Shown here in pieces: positions 17,861 through 26,431 of a stretch of 64,000 nt of DNA. Each line of letters starts with the position of its first letter. Within the stretch, counting starts at the first letter, position 1. The notes beneath the pieces were generated by a model. That model did not search any database. It saw only the letters and a program-made list of their open reading frames with translations, and was not told where the DNA came from. The stretch comes from Marinicauda salina (GTDB lineage Bacteria > Pseudomonadota > Alphaproteobacteria > Caulobacterales > Maricaulaceae). The DNA lies in contig NZ_QEXV01000003.1 in assembly GCF_003122085.1 (NCBI RefSeq), positions 375,001-439,000 on the forward strand, written 5' to 3'. Both the position numbers and the translations under genes were made by a program.

Positions 17861-18325
17861 CTACCCCCGCCCCCGATACGGCTGCACCCCCTGGTCGGGG
17901 ATCCACAGGCCCGCCGGCGCCTCGCCCCACTGGGCGAAGACGTCGATCGGGATGCCGCCACGGGGATACCAGTAGCCGCCGATGCGGAGCCATTTCGGAC
18001 TGATCGCCTCGACGAGGCGCTTGCCGATCATGGTCGTGCAGGCCTCGTGGAAAGCGCCGTGGTTTCTGAAGCTTGTCAGGAAGAGCTTCAGCGATTTCGA
18101 TTCCACGATCCACTTGTCCGGCGCGTAGTCGATGACCAGGTGGGCGAAGTCCGGCTGGCCGGTCACCGGGCACAGCGAGGTGAACTCGGGGCAGGTGAAG
18201 CGGACGAGATAGTCGGCCTCGCGCTCGGGGTTCTCGACGCGCTCGAGCGTGGCGGCGTCGGGGCTGTCGGGCGCCTCGGCGGCGCGGCCGAGCTGGCCCA
18301 GGGTTTCGTAGCGCGGATCGGTCAT
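17861..18325 (-). CDS. queF: NADPH-dependent 7-cyano-7-deazaguanine reductase
   Basis: A 154-residue enzyme of the short, unimodular QueF type, reducing preQ0 to preQ1 in queuosine synthesis. The catalytic cysteine is in [18 protein letters not shown], and [20 protein letters not shown] is the substrate/NADPH-binding QueF motif. The T-fold is complete through GIPIDVF. Start chosen at [11 protein letters not shown], typical for the family. No other queuosine genes are adjacent. Confidence 0.93.
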   Translation of the reverse strand: MTDPRYETLGQLGRAAEAPDSPDAATLERVENPEREADYLVRFTCPEFTSLCPVTGQPDFAHLVIDYAPDKWIVESKSLKLFLTSFRNHGAFHEACTTMIGKRLVEAISPKWLRIGGYWYPRGGIPIDVFAQWGEAPAGLWIPDQGVQPYRGRG

Positions 18326-18374
18326 GGACGCCGACTTAGCCGGGCCGGCCGGGCGCGGCAATACGCGGCCGCGC

Positions 18375-19061
18375 TCACGAGACGCGCTTGGGCTCGGGCG
18401 CGAACGGACTCAAGCCCAGCCAGTCCTGCATGCCCGAAGCGATGTCGGGATCGCCGTCGACGGAAAGATCCGCCCGCTCCGTCGCGTCGGCGACCGTGTC
18501 CAGCCCCATCCAGATCGCGGTCATCGTCCGCAGATGGCCGGTGACCAGCAGGTCGAGCTCGAAGCCGGGATCGACCGAGCACAGATCGACGGTCGCGTCG
18601 GGATCGACGATCAGCCACCAGCGCGATTCCGCCGCCGGCCGGTCGGTGAAGTGGAACTGGATGACGCAGCGCCGCTCGGGCAGCGGGTCGGGCTTCAGAT
18701 TGCGCCGCATGTCCCACATCAAGAGCGAGGGATCGAGCTTCTCAAGAGAGGGCTCGGACTCCACCCAGCGCTGGCCCCACACGCCGATGGCCTCGACGAC
18801 GGCGCGCAGATCGCGGCCGGCCTCGGTGAGCGCGTACTCGTGCCCGCCGGAGACCGGCTTGCGCTCGACGATGCCGGCGGCCTCGAGGTCCTTGAGCCGC
18901 TGCGAAAGCAGCGCCGGCGACATGCGCGGCACGCCGCGGCGCAGATCGTTGAACCGGGTCGAGCCGGCGACGAGCTCGCGCAGCAGCACCATCGTCCAGC
19001 GCGTGCACAGCACCTCGGCGGCCATCGCGACGGGACAGAACTGCTTGTAGTCGACCTGCAT
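18375..19061 (-). CDS. HxlR-type transcriptional regulator with C-terminal sterol-carrier-like domain
   Basis: A 228-residue protein. Residues 5-95 are an HxlR winged helix ([20 protein letters not shown], then [20 protein letters not shown]). The remaining 120 residues ([20 protein letters not shown] and [14 protein letters not shown]) resemble an SCP2-type fold often joined to this HTH in Alphaproteobacteria. CTCAGGAGGT precedes the start. It is divergent from the truncated haemoglobin gene; control of that gene is possible but unproven. Confidence 0.83.
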   Translation of the reverse strand: MQVDYKQFCPVAMAAEVLCTRWTMVLLRELVAGSTRFNDLRRGVPRMSPALLSQRLKDLEAAGIVERKPVSGGHEYALTEAGRDLRAVVEAIGVWGQRWVESEPSLEKLDPSLLMWDMRRNLKPDPLPERRCVIQFHFTDRPAAESRWWLIVDPDATVDLCSVDPGFELDLLVTGHLRTMTAIWMGLDTVADATERADLSVDGDPDIASGMQDWLGLSPFAPEPKRVS

Positions 19062-19168
19062 GCGCGGGACCTCCTGAGGCGCGGCGCGGGATTCAATTTA
19101 TGAACTATGCGGCCGGGGGTCGGCAACGTAGCGTCCGGACATCGGCTTCAGCTCACACGGAGGACAGG

Positions 19169-19528
19169 ATGAGCGCGACGCTTTTCGAACGCCTGGGCGG
19201 CGAGAACGGGATCAAGGCCATCGCGAATGATCTCGTCGAGCTGCACGTCAAGAACCCGATCATCGGGCCGCGCTTTGCGGGGTCCGACAAGGCGGCGGTC
19301 AAGCAGACCGTGGCCGAGTTCTTCATCACCGGCTCGGGCGGGCCGGAAGTCTACAAGGGCGAGGACATGGTCACCGCCCACAAACACATGAACATCAACG
19401 GCGACGAGTTCGTCGCCGCGCTCGACGACGCCATGGTCGCGCTCGACAAGAACGGGATCGGCGAGCCCGAAAAGCAGGAGACGCTGGCCATCCTGTTCTC
19501 CATGCGCGGCGAGGTGATGCACCAGTAG
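19169..19528 (+). CDS. group 1 truncated haemoglobin
   Basis: A 119-residue globin of the short 2-on-2 type. LFERLGGENGIKAIANDLVE is the family start, and the proximal histidine lies in TAHKHMNINGDEF. Such globins bind oxygen or nitric oxide and may protect against nitrosative stress. GGAGGA precedes the ATG. A separate reading frame on the other strand is a shadow. Neighbours are a divergent HxlR regulator and a convergent Lrp regulator. Confidence 0.88.
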   Translation: MSATLFERLGGENGIKAIANDLVELHVKNPIIGPRFAGSDKAAVKQTVAEFFITGSGGPEVYKGEDMVTAHKHMNINGDEFVAALDDAMVALDKNGIGEPEKQETLAILFSMRGEVMHQ

Positions 19529-19551
19529 CGGGCGCGCCCGGCGCGGCGCGT

Positions 19552-20013
19552 CTAGTCCACCGGGATCGCGGTGCGCGTGAACACGCGCCGCATGGCGATG
19601 TTGGAGATCAGGCGCGCCACGCCGGGCAGGCCCGACAGCCGCTCGCGGTGGACGCGCTCGTAATCGCGCGCATCGCGCACCAGCAGGCGGAGGAGATAAT
19701 CCTCCGCGCCGGTCATGAGATAGCACTCCATGACCTCCTCGACGCCCTCGACGGCGCGCTCGAAGGCCTCGAGCGTCTCGCGCTTCTGGTTCTCCAGCGT
19801 CGCCAGCACGATCACCACCAGGCCGCGGCCGACCTGCTCGGCGTCGAGCAGCGCGACATAGCGCTCGATCACGCCGGCGGCCTCGAGCGCGCGCACCCGG
19901 CGGTGGCAGGCCGAGGCCGACAGCCCCACCCGCTCGGCGAGTTCGGCGTTGGGCAGCCGGCCCTCGCGCTGCAGCTCGGCGAGGATCGCGGCGTCGATCG
20001 CATCCAGGCGCAT
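19552..20013 (-). CDS. Lrp/AsnC-family regulator, probably of ald
   Basis: A 153-residue regulator with an N-terminal helix-turn-helix (LDAIDAAILAELQREGRLPN, then LAERVGLSASACHRRVRALE) and a C-terminal RAM ligand domain (VMECYLMTGAEDYLLRLLV). Length is standard. It is divergent from alanine dehydrogenase across a 206-base spacer with a clear inverted repeat. By analogy to other alphaproteobacterial Lrp-ald pairs, it probably senses alanine or another amino acid and activates ald. Confidence 0.88.
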   Translation of the reverse strand: MRLDAIDAAILAELQREGRLPNAELAERVGLSASACHRRVRALEAAGVIERYVALLDAEQVGRGLVVIVLATLENQKRETLEAFERAVEGVEEVMECYLMTGAEDYLLRLLVRDARDYERVHRERLSGLPGVARLISNIAMRRVFTRTAIPVD

Positions 20014-20108
20014 GGGCTTCTCCTTCGAACGGACGACCGCAGCGGGCGGAATCCCGCAAGGGCGATCGAATGATGCTCTGCTATTCCGATCTTGGTTTGA
20101 CGATTATT

Positions 20109-20130
20109 GCAAGTTCGTGAAGCAACTTGC
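20109..20130. promoter_or_regulatory. candidate Lrp-type operator upstream of ald
   Basis: GCAAGTT (20109-20115) and AACTTGC (20124-20130) form a perfect 7+7 inverted repeat with an eight-base spacer. It sits in the Lrp/ald divergent promoter, next to TTGACG at 20097-20102. The match to this Lrp is inferred from position. Confidence 0.6.
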
Positions 20131-20219
20131 CTGATCTGCGGCGTCGGACCTATTTTCCGCGCAACGATAGACCGGAGACCGGCGGCGCTGCGCGCCGGTT
20201 CCCCAAGGAGGAGATCGTC

Positions 20220-21338
20220 ATGCGCGTCGGCGTGCCCAAGGAGATCAAGGTCCACGAATACCGCGTCGGGCTGACGCCCAACGGCGTCGCCGAGCTGGTC
20301 GGCCACGGCCACGAGGTGTTCGTCGAGACGACCGCCGGCGAGGGAGTCGATTTCACCGACGCCGAGTACGAGACCGCCGGGGCGACGATACTGCCCGACG
20401 CCGATTCCGTGTTCGAGAAGGCCGAGCTCATCGTCAAGGTGAAGGAGCCCCAGCCGGTCGAGTGCGCCCGGCTGAAAGACCACCACACCCTGTTCACCTA
20501 TCTCCACCTGGCGCCCGATCCGAAGCAGGCCGAGGGCCTGATGAAGTCCGGCTGCACGGCGATCGCCTACGAGACGGTCACCGACAAGGACGGCCGCCTG
20601 CCGCTGCTGCGCCCGATGTCGGAAGTGGCCGGCCGGATGTCGGTGCAGGTCGGCGCGGCGGCGCTGGAGAAATCCCACGGCGGCCGCGGCGTCCTGCTCG
20701 GCGGCGTGCCGGGCGTGACCGCGGGCAAGGTCGTGGTCATCGGCGCCGGCGTGTCGGGCAGCCACGCCGCGGAGATGGCCGTCGGCCTGCGCGCCGACGT
20801 CACCGTCCTCGACCGCTCGCTGCCCAAGCTCGCCGAGACGGACATGTTCTTCCGCGGCCATGTGAAGACGCGCTACTCCACGAACGCCGCGCTGGCCGAG
20901 GAGGTCGCCGAGGCCGATCTCGTCATCGGCGCCGTGCTGGTGCCCGGCGCGGCGGCGCCCAAGCTCGTCACCCGCGACATGCTCAAGACGATGAAGCCCG
21001 GCGCGGTGCTCGTCGACATCGCCATCGACCAGGGCGGCTGTTTCGAGACCTCGCACGCCACCACCCACGACGATCCGACCTTCATCGTCGACGGCATCGT
21101 GCACTACTGCGTGGCGAACATGCCCGGCGCGGTGGCGCGCACCTCGACGCTGGCGCTGACCAACGCCACCCTGCCCTTCACGCTCGCGCTCGCCGACAAG
21201 GGAACGCAGCAAGCGCTCAACGACGATCCCCACCTCGCCCGCGGCTTGAACGTCCACGGCGGCAAGATCGCCTACAAGGAAGTCGCCGAGGATCTGGGCG
21301 AGACCTACGTCAAGCCGGACTGGCTCACGAGCATCTAG
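20220..21338 (+). CDS. ald: alanine dehydrogenase
   Basis: A 372-residue NAD-dependent enzyme interconverting alanine with pyruvate and ammonia. The N-terminal MRVGVPKEIKVHEYRVGLTP is diagnostic, the Rossmann motif is VVIGAGVSGSHAAE (about residues 171-184), and the catalytic regions KVKEPQ and CVANMPGAVARTSTLALTNA are intact. AAGGAGGAG lies seven bases before the ATG. Its stop codon TAG overlaps the stop of the convergent SARP-hydrolase gene in the palindrome CTAG. Confidence 0.95.
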   Translation: MRVGVPKEIKVHEYRVGLTPNGVAELVGHGHEVFVETTAGEGVDFTDAEYETAGATILPDADSVFEKAELIVKVKEPQPVECARLKDHHTLFTYLHLAPDPKQAEGLMKSGCTAIAYETVTDKDGRLPLLRPMSEVAGRMSVQVGAAALEKSHGGRGVLLGGVPGVTAGKVVVIGAGVSGSHAAEMAVGLRADVTVLDRSLPKLAETDMFFRGHVKTRYSTNAALAEEVAEADLVIGAVLVPGAAAPKLVTRDMLKTMKPGAVLVDIAIDQGGCFETSHATTHDDPTFIVDGIVHYCVANMPGAVARTSTLALTNATLPFTLALADKGTQQALNDDPHLARGLNVHGGKIAYKEVAEDLGETYVKPDWLTSI

Positions 21339-22921
21339 GTCCGGTCGACGAACTCCCGGATCGCCGCGATGAACTCCTGCGAGGCCGGGTCGCGGCCCAG
21401 CAGGAGGTGGGCGTCGCTCTCCAGCGGGACGAACTCCGCGCCGGGAATCCGCGCGGCGATGTCGCGGCCCGTCTCGAACGGTATGCGCTGATCGCCGCGC
21501 GAGTGAAGCACGAGCGTGGGCACGTCGACCTGCTCGAGCCGATCGCGCACGTCGATGTCGCCAAAGGCGGTCAGGAAGCGCGCCGCATTCTCCGCCGACG
21601 TCGTCTGGCGCTGGAACTCGTTGAACCAGTTGAGCTCCTCAAGACTCGCCGAGGGCATGAAGGTCGACGAGAAGATCTGCCGGTAGGCGGGGTTGTTGGC
21701 GCCCCAGCCCTGACGGGTCAGCGTGATCACCGCCTCGCGCTCGGCGATCTGTTCCGGTGTGGCGTTCACGCGCCAGCCAGCGGCGTAGCCGCCGAACAGG
21801 ATGAGATGGCTGACCCGGCCGGGGTGGCGGATGGCGTACTCGATCGAGACCGACGCGCCCTGGGAGATTCCCAGCAGCGGGAAACGCTCGAGCTTGAGCG
21901 CGTCGACGACCGTCTCGAGGTCGCTCACGAACGCGTCGAAGGACAAATCGCCCACGTCCCAGTCCGACAGGCCGTTGCCGCGCTCGTCATAGCGGATGAA
22001 GGTGTGGTCGCGCGCCAGCTCGCGGAAGATCGGGCTCCAGATCGGCGCGTCCCAGTCGAGCTCGAGATGGTTGAGCCAGTTGGCCGCCTTCACCAGGGGC
22101 GGCCCCTGCCCGACCGTGGCGTAGGCGATCCGCACCCTGTCCGACGCGGTGCAGAAATGGATCGACTGGCGCTGCAGCAGGCGGCGGCCGGTCGGGACGG
22201 GCTGCGGGTCGGCCGGCGCGTCGGCCTCCGGTTCGAACGCCAGGCCCGCCTCGGCGAAGCGGCGCCGGGTCTCGCGCTCGACCGCGCCGGCTTCATCGGT
22301 CTTGCCGACAGCGCGCAGCGCCTTGAGCAGCGTGTTCGCCGCTTCGGGGTCGAGCGGCGCGGCCTCGCACCAGCGCCGGGCGCCGGCGAGCGCGCCGGCG
22401 GGCGTCTGGTCGGGATGGCGCACGCAGCGCGCCACGCCCTTGAGATAGAGCGCTTCCATCTCGGCGCGTTCGGCCGTCAGCCAGTTCTGGAAATAGGCCT
22501 GGTCTGGCAGGTCGAGCCCGTCGAGCAGCGGCTCGCCGAGCCGGCGCACGTTTTCGTCCAGCGCCTCCAGCGAGATCGAATCGGCCTCGATCGCCGCCCG
22601 GGCGCGCTCGAGGTCCGTGACGAGCCTCTCCCGCGACAGCGCGACCCGTTCGCGATCGGCCATGAGGCGCACCGCGCAGGGGTCGTTTACGAGCGGGCGC
22701 AGCTTGCTCAGAGACCAGCGCAGCGCGCCGCGCGGATCGTCGGGAATATCCCAGAACAGCTCGCACAGCCGGTCGCGCCGGTGCGGACGATCGGTGACGG
22801 CGAGAAAACCCAGCAGGGCGCGGGTCTTGCGCGAAGGCGGCAGCGCCGCAGGCCGGCCCTCCCGCCACACCTGCAGGTCGCCGAGCACAGCGATTTCGAG
22901 CCCCCCGCCGCCCTGATCCAT
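21335..22921 (-). CDS. SARP/BTAD regulator fused to an alpha/beta-hydrolase
   Basis: A 528-residue fusion. Residues 8-98 are an OmpR-like winged helix of the SARP type (LEIAVLGDLQVWREG, LPPSRKTRALLGFLAVTD, LRWSLSKLRPLV). Residues 100-232 are helical, TPR-like, matching the bacterial transcriptional activation domain. From about residue 255 is an alpha/beta-hydrolase with Ser353 in GISQG, Asp477 in HSRGDQRIP and His505 in SDAHLLL. The hydrolase part may sense or turn over a ligand. GGAGG precedes the chosen ATG by eight bases. It is divergent from a sterol-desaturase-family gene, with paired direct repeats between them. Confidence 0.85.
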   Translation of the reverse strand: MDQGGGGLEIAVLGDLQVWREGRPAALPPSRKTRALLGFLAVTDRPHRRDRLCELFWDIPDDPRGALRWSLSKLRPLVNDPCAVRLMADRERVALSRERLVTDLERARAAIEADSISLEALDENVRRLGEPLLDGLDLPDQAYFQNWLTAERAEMEALYLKGVARCVRHPDQTPAGALAGARRWCEAAPLDPEAANTLLKALRAVGKTDEAGAVERETRRRFAEAGLAFEPEADAPADPQPVPTGRRLLQRQSIHFCTASDRVRIAYATVGQGPPLVKAANWLNHLELDWDAPIWSPIFRELARDHTFIRYDERGNGLSDWDVGDLSFDAFVSDLETVVDALKLERFPLLGISQGASVSIEYAIRHPGRVSHLILFGGYAAGWRVNATPEQIAEREAVITLTRQGWGANNPAYRQIFSSTFMPSASLEELNWFNEFQRQTTSAENAARFLTAFGDIDVRDRLEQVDVPTLVLHSRGDQRIPFETGRDIAARIPGAEFVPLESDAHLLLGRDPASQEFIAAIREFVDRT

Positions 22922-22944
22922 CACAAGCGCCTCCAGAATATTCA

Positions 22945-22974
22945 ATTACCACGGGTCGTGCTGCGATTACCACG
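22945..22974. promoter_or_regulatory. paired direct repeats, candidate SARP operator
   Basis: ATTACCACG occurs at 22945-22953 and again at 22966-22974, exactly 21 bases apart, about two helical turns. SARP proteins are known to bind direct repeats near the -35 region. The site is 79 bases before the desaturase start and 24 before the hydrolase start. Confidence 0.55.
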
Positions 22975-23052
22975 TTCGCGCCCACGCCCGTGCAAACGCC
23001 GCACGCGGAGAAGGCCGCCGTCCTCCCCGGAGAAAAAGAAAGGACGACGGTC

Positions 23053-23910
23053 ATGGAAATGCTCTTCAACCCGATCAACGCACTGGTCGTTGGCGGTCTC
23101 GTCGCGCTGATGGCGCTCGAGGCCCTGTTCCCCGCCCGCAAGCTGCCCGAAATCAGGGGCTGGCGGCTGCGCGGCGTGCTGTTCACCGGCCTCTACTTCG
23201 TGCTCGCCGGCTATGCGCCGCTGATCTGGTTCAACTGGATCGGCCATCTGCAGATGTTCGACCTGGCCGGCGCGCCCCTCGTCGCCCAGGTGCTCGTCGG
23301 CTATTTCGCGCTGCAGGTCATCCAGTCGGCCTGGCATCGCACCCTGCACGCCTCGGACACGCTGTGGCGGGTCTTCCACCAGATGCATCACAGCCAGGAG
23401 CGGCTGGACACGTTCGGCGCGCTCTACTTCCACCCGTTCGACGCGGTGATGTTCACCTTCGTGGCCAGCCTCGCGCTGACCCTAGCGGGCGTCGATCCGG
23501 TCGCCGGCGGAATCATCGGCGTGGGCGCGGCCTGGCTCGCCATCTTCACCCACACCAACGTGCGGACGCCGCGCTGGCTGGGCTATTTCATCGCCCGCCC
23601 GGAAAGCCACGCCCTGCATCACGGCCGCGGCATCCACGCCTACAATTACGCCGAACTGCCGCTCGTCGACATGATCTTCGGCACGTTCGTCAATCCGAAG
23701 GAGCGCGTCGACGCGACGGGCTTCTATGACGGCGCGTCGGGCCGGATCGGCGACATGCTCGCCTTTCGCGACGTCTCCGAGCCCGACGCCGCCGAGCGCG
23801 GACGCCAGGCCGAGGCCGGGCGCGCGGAACTCGCCGCCATCGTCCTTCAGGTCGCGCTGTCCATCGTGACGGCGTTCGCCGTCGTCGCGGCGGTCTCCAC
23901 CATCGCCTGA
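23053..23910 (+). CDS. sterol-desaturase-family fatty acid hydroxylase
   Basis: A 285-residue membrane protein with about four spans and the three histidine clusters of the family: HRTLH, HQMHHS and HALHHGRGIH. These bind a di-iron centre for O2-dependent hydroxylation or desaturation of lipids. The C-terminus ends with another hydrophobic segment. The substrate is unknown; bacterial relatives act on carotenoids, hopanoids or fatty acids. It is divergent from the SARP-hydrolase, its probable regulator, and is followed by a strong hairpin. Confidence 0.85.
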   Translation: MEMLFNPINALVVGGLVALMALEALFPARKLPEIRGWRLRGVLFTGLYFVLAGYAPLIWFNWIGHLQMFDLAGAPLVAQVLVGYFALQVIQSAWHRTLHASDTLWRVFHQMHHSQERLDTFGALYFHPFDAVMFTFVASLALTLAGVDPVAGGIIGVGAAWLAIFTHTNVRTPRWLGYFIARPESHALHHGRGIHAYNYAELPLVDMIFGTFVNPKERVDATGFYDGASGRIGDMLAFRDVSEPDAAERGRQAEAGRAELAAIVLQVALSIVTAFAVVAAVSTIA

Positions 23911-23924
23911 CGCGATGGGGACGG

Positions 23925-23961
23925 CGCCCGGCCGCCGCGCGCCTCCTGCGGCGGCCGGGCG
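23925..23961 (+). terminator. strong GC hairpin after the desaturase gene
   Basis: CGCCCGGCCGCCG (23925-23937) pairs perfectly with CGGCGGCCGGGCG (23949-23961) around an eleven-base loop. No T run follows, so it may terminate weakly or stabilise the 3' end. Confidence 0.5.
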
Positions 23962-24032
23962 TCTGACCGCCCCGATTTGACAATTCCGGGAGGCCGCGCC
24001 GAAACAGAGCCCAGTCATCGGAAGGCCCAACC

Positions 24033-24677
24033 GTGAGCTATCCTCCCGTCAGCTATCGCGATCGCGATCGCGATCCCGACGCGGCCGCCCGCCTGATGCG
24101 CGCGCGGCCGTTCGCACATCTGTTCACCGCCGGACCGGCGGGTCTGCGCGCAACGCGCCTGCCGCTGATCCACGACCCTTCGCCCGACGGGCCGGGGCGG
24201 CTGCGCGGCCATCTCCACGGGGCCAATCCGCAGTGCGACGGTCTTAACGGCGCCGACGCGCTGGCGGCGTTCAGCGGTCCCGATCTCTACGTCCCGCCGG
24301 CCTGGCGCGGCGAAACCGGCCGCGCGCCGAGCTGGGCCTATACCGCGGTTCATGTCCGCGGCCGGGCGCGCGTGCGCGACGAACCCGCCTTCATCGACCG
24401 GTTGATGGAAGACCTCGCCGCCGCCGGAGCGGCGAGTCTCGGCGAGGCCGGAGACGGCGTCGCCTGGCGCCTCCACCAAGTGACGGAGGAATACCGCGCG
24501 CGGCTCTATCCGCTGATCACCGCGTTCGAGATCGAGATCGCCGACATCGAGCCGCTGGCCAAGATCGAGGGCGATCACTCGGATGCGGCGCGCCGAACCG
24601 TCGCGGAGAACTTCGCCCAGCACGGCGGCGAGGACGGCGCGGCGCTGACGGCGCTGATCCGGGAGGAGCTGGGCTAA
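24033..24677 (+). CDS. PaiB-family FMN-binding protein
   Basis: A 214-residue protein with the PaiB flavin-binding split-barrel fold: MRARPFAHLFTAGPAGLRATRLPL near the start in pieces, HLHGANPQ, YVPPAWRG and VPTWAY-like APSWAYTAVHVRG. PaiB proteins are described as negative regulators in Bacillus and are widespread flavoproteins of unclear function. The start is GTG, with GGAAGG eight bases upstream. A short ATCGCG repeat near 24054 encodes RDRDRD at the N-terminus. Confidence 0.85.
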   Translation: MSYPPVSYRDRDRDPDAAARLMRARPFAHLFTAGPAGLRATRLPLIHDPSPDGPGRLRGHLHGANPQCDGLNGADALAAFSGPDLYVPPAWRGETGRAPSWAYTAVHVRGRARVRDEPAFIDRLMEDLAAAGAASLGEAGDGVAWRLHQVTEEYRARLYPLITAFEIEIADIEPLAKIEGDHSDAARRTVAENFAQHGGEDGAALTALIREELG

Positions 24678-24687
24678 GAGCGCGGGG

Positions 24688-25086
24688 TCAACGTCTGCGT
24701 ATGTGCGCGCGGAACCAGGCCGCAAGCGCGTCCTCGGCCAGTTCGCCGGCTGCGACCGCCTCCATCAGGCGTATGGCGTCATGCGCCCGGAACTCCAGAG
24801 AAAATTCGTTGTCGAGCAGGAACACCCGGGCGGCGACCCAGGCGGTGCGCTTGTTCCCGTCCACAAAGCCATGTGCACGGCACAGCCCGTGCGCATAGAG
24901 CGCCGCGAGATCGGCGGCGTCAGGCGCGCCGTAGTCGGCAGCATTGACCGGACGGGCGAGCGCGCTCTCGATGGCGGCGCGGTCGCGTACGCCGTCGGCG
25001 CCGCCGTGCTCGGCGAGCTGGCGGTCATGCACGGCGAAAATCAAAGCCGGCGAGAGCCAGCGCCAGGTCGAGCCTCCGCCGCTCAC
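24688..25086 (-). CDS. Doc-family toxin (death-on-curing)
   Basis: A 132-residue Fic/Doc-fold protein. The signature HxFxxxNKR is intact as HGFVDGNKRTA (about residues 71-81), as are the N-terminal LIFAVHDRQLAEHGG and IESALARP segments. Doc kinases phosphorylate elongation factor Tu and stop translation. It starts with GTG overlapping the antitoxin stop, the usual antitoxin-first order. The pair looks functional, with no truncation. Confidence 0.88.
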   Translation of the reverse strand: MSGGGSTWRWLSPALIFAVHDRQLAEHGGADGVRDRAAIESALARPVNAADYGAPDAADLAALYAHGLCRAHGFVDGNKRTAWVAARVFLLDNEFSLEFRAHDAIRLMEAVAAGELAEDALAAWFRAHIRRR

Positions 25087-25310
25087 CTGGACAGCGCGCG
25101 CAGGATCTCGCGATCGTCATGCATCACGTCTTCCGCCAGCCGCATCTGCCGATCGAATTCCGGATCATAGGGCGTCAGGCGATAGCCGCCGTCCGGCGCT
25201 TCGGTGAGGAACAGCTTGTCGCCCTTCTTCACCCGAAGGCGGGCCATCGCTTCCTTGCTCAGGATGAGGCCCGAAGACGATCCCACCGTGGTGACCTTGA
25301 AGACGTGCAT
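25083..25310 (-). CDS. AbrB/MazE-type antitoxin of Doc
   Basis: A 75-residue protein with a swapped-hairpin AbrB domain: VTTVGSSSGLILSKEAMARL and VKKGDKLFLTEAPDGGYRLT. The C-terminal 25 residues probably bind and neutralise Doc. It overlaps the toxin gene by four bases. A perfect inverted repeat upstream is the likely autoregulatory operator. Pairing Doc with AbrB rather than Phd is common in Alphaproteobacteria. Confidence 0.87.
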   Translation of the reverse strand: MHVFKVTTVGSSSGLILSKEAMARLRVKKGDKLFLTEAPDGGYRLTPYDPEFDRQMRLAEDVMHDDREILRALSR

Positions 25311-25328
25311 CAGGACGGCTCCGCATTG

Positions 25329-25346
25329 TTCTAATAAATATTAGAA
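25329..25346. promoter_or_regulatory. operator of the Doc/AbrB operon
   Basis: TTCTAAT-AAAT-ATTAGAA is a perfect 7+7 inverted repeat, AT-rich in a GC-rich setting, 19 bases upstream of the antitoxin start. It overlaps the likely -10 region. Autoregulation by the antitoxin or complex is inferred. Confidence 0.75.
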
Positions 25347-25387
25347 TATCACGGGAACATTCCCGACGCGATTCATCCTGAGGCACC

Positions 25388-26350
25388 CTACCCGCACAGC
25401 CCGTGCTTCGCCCGGTCGTACTCGGCGGCGAGCTGGTCGACATAGGCGCCGGCGGACTGGACCTTGCGGACCGCGCCGATGCCCTGGCCCGAACCCCAGA
25501 TATCCTTCCAGGCCTTGGCGTCGGTGTTGCCGCCGGAGCCGAAATTCATCGCCGAGGGATCGCTCTCGGGCAGGTTCTCCGGGTCGAGCCCGGCGTTCTC
25601 GATCGAGCGCCTGAGATAATTGCCGTGCACGCCGGTGAACAGGTTCGAGTAGACGATGTCCTCGGCGCGGCTCTCGACGATGCCGGCCTTGTAGTCGTCG
25701 CTCGCGCGCGCCTCGTCGGTCGCGATGAAGGCCGAGCCGATATAGGCGTAGTCGGCGCCCAGCGCCTGGGCGGCGAGCACGCCGCCGCCGGTCGCGATCG
25801 AGCCCGACAGCGCGATCGGCCCGTCGAAGAATTCGCGGATCTCGGCGACCAGCGCGAAGGGCGACAGCGTGCCGGCATGCCCGCCCGCGCCGGCGCAGAC
25901 CGGGATCAGCCCGTCGGCGCCCTTCTCCAGCGCCTTCCTGGCGAAGCGGATATTGATGACGTCGTGCATCGTCCGCCCGCCCCAGCCGTGGACGGCCTGG
26001 TTCAGTTCCTCCCGCGCGCCCAGCGAGGTGATGACGAGCGGGACCTTGTACTTCTCGCAGGTCGCGAGATCCGCCTCGAGCCGGTCGTTCGAGCGATGGA
26101 CGATCTGGTTGACCGCGAACGGCGCGGCGGGCTGGTCGGGATTGGCCCGGTTCCAGCTGTCGAGCTCGGACGTGATCTCGTCGAGCCATTCGTCGAGCTG
26201 GCTCTGCGGGCGGGCGTTGAGCGCCGGGAAGGAGCCGACGATCCCGGCCTTGCACTGGGCGATCACGAGCTTCGGGTTGGAGATGATGAAAAGCGGCGCG
26301 CCGATGACCGGCAGACGCAGCTTGCCCTCGAGGCAGTCGAGTTCGGCCAA
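25388..26350 (-). CDS. nitronate monooxygenase family protein
   Basis: A 320-residue FMN-binding TIM barrel. LRLPVIGAPLFIISNPKLVI opens the family domain; GADGLIPVCAGAGGHAGTLS carries the catalytic-type histidine and phosphate loop; SGSIATGGGVLAAQALGADY completes FMN binding. It would oxidise alkyl nitronates or related compounds. I chose TTG at 26350 because GGGGAGGG lies six bases upstream and homologues begin there; a GTG 33 bases upstream lacks a site. Confidence 0.87.
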   Translation of the reverse strand: MAELDCLEGKLRLPVIGAPLFIISNPKLVIAQCKAGIVGSFPALNARPQSQLDEWLDEITSELDSWNRANPDQPAAPFAVNQIVHRSNDRLEADLATCEKYKVPLVITSLGAREELNQAVHGWGGRTMHDVINIRFARKALEKGADGLIPVCAGAGGHAGTLSPFALVAEIREFFDGPIALSGSIATGGGVLAAQALGADYAYIGSAFIATDEARASDDYKAGIVESRAEDIVYSNLFTGVHGNYLRRSIENAGLDPENLPESDPSAMNFGSGGNTDAKAWKDIWGSGQGIGAVRKVQSAGAYVDQLAAEYDRAKHGLCG

Positions 26351-26431
26351 GCCGCCCTCCCCTTGGAAATGAACACCGTTCACCGCGAAGCTAACGCGGT
26401 TCGCGGCGGTGTCGAGTTCGTGATGAAGCGG

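Noticed and set aside
20462-23110. 882-codon plus-strand open frame
   Set aside because: It runs across ald in another frame and antisense to the SARP-hydrolase; the composition is that of a shadow.
24054-24075. ATCGCG tandem repeat as a regulatory element
   Set aside because: It lies inside the paiB coding frame, encodes RDRDRD and is only about 3.5 units long.
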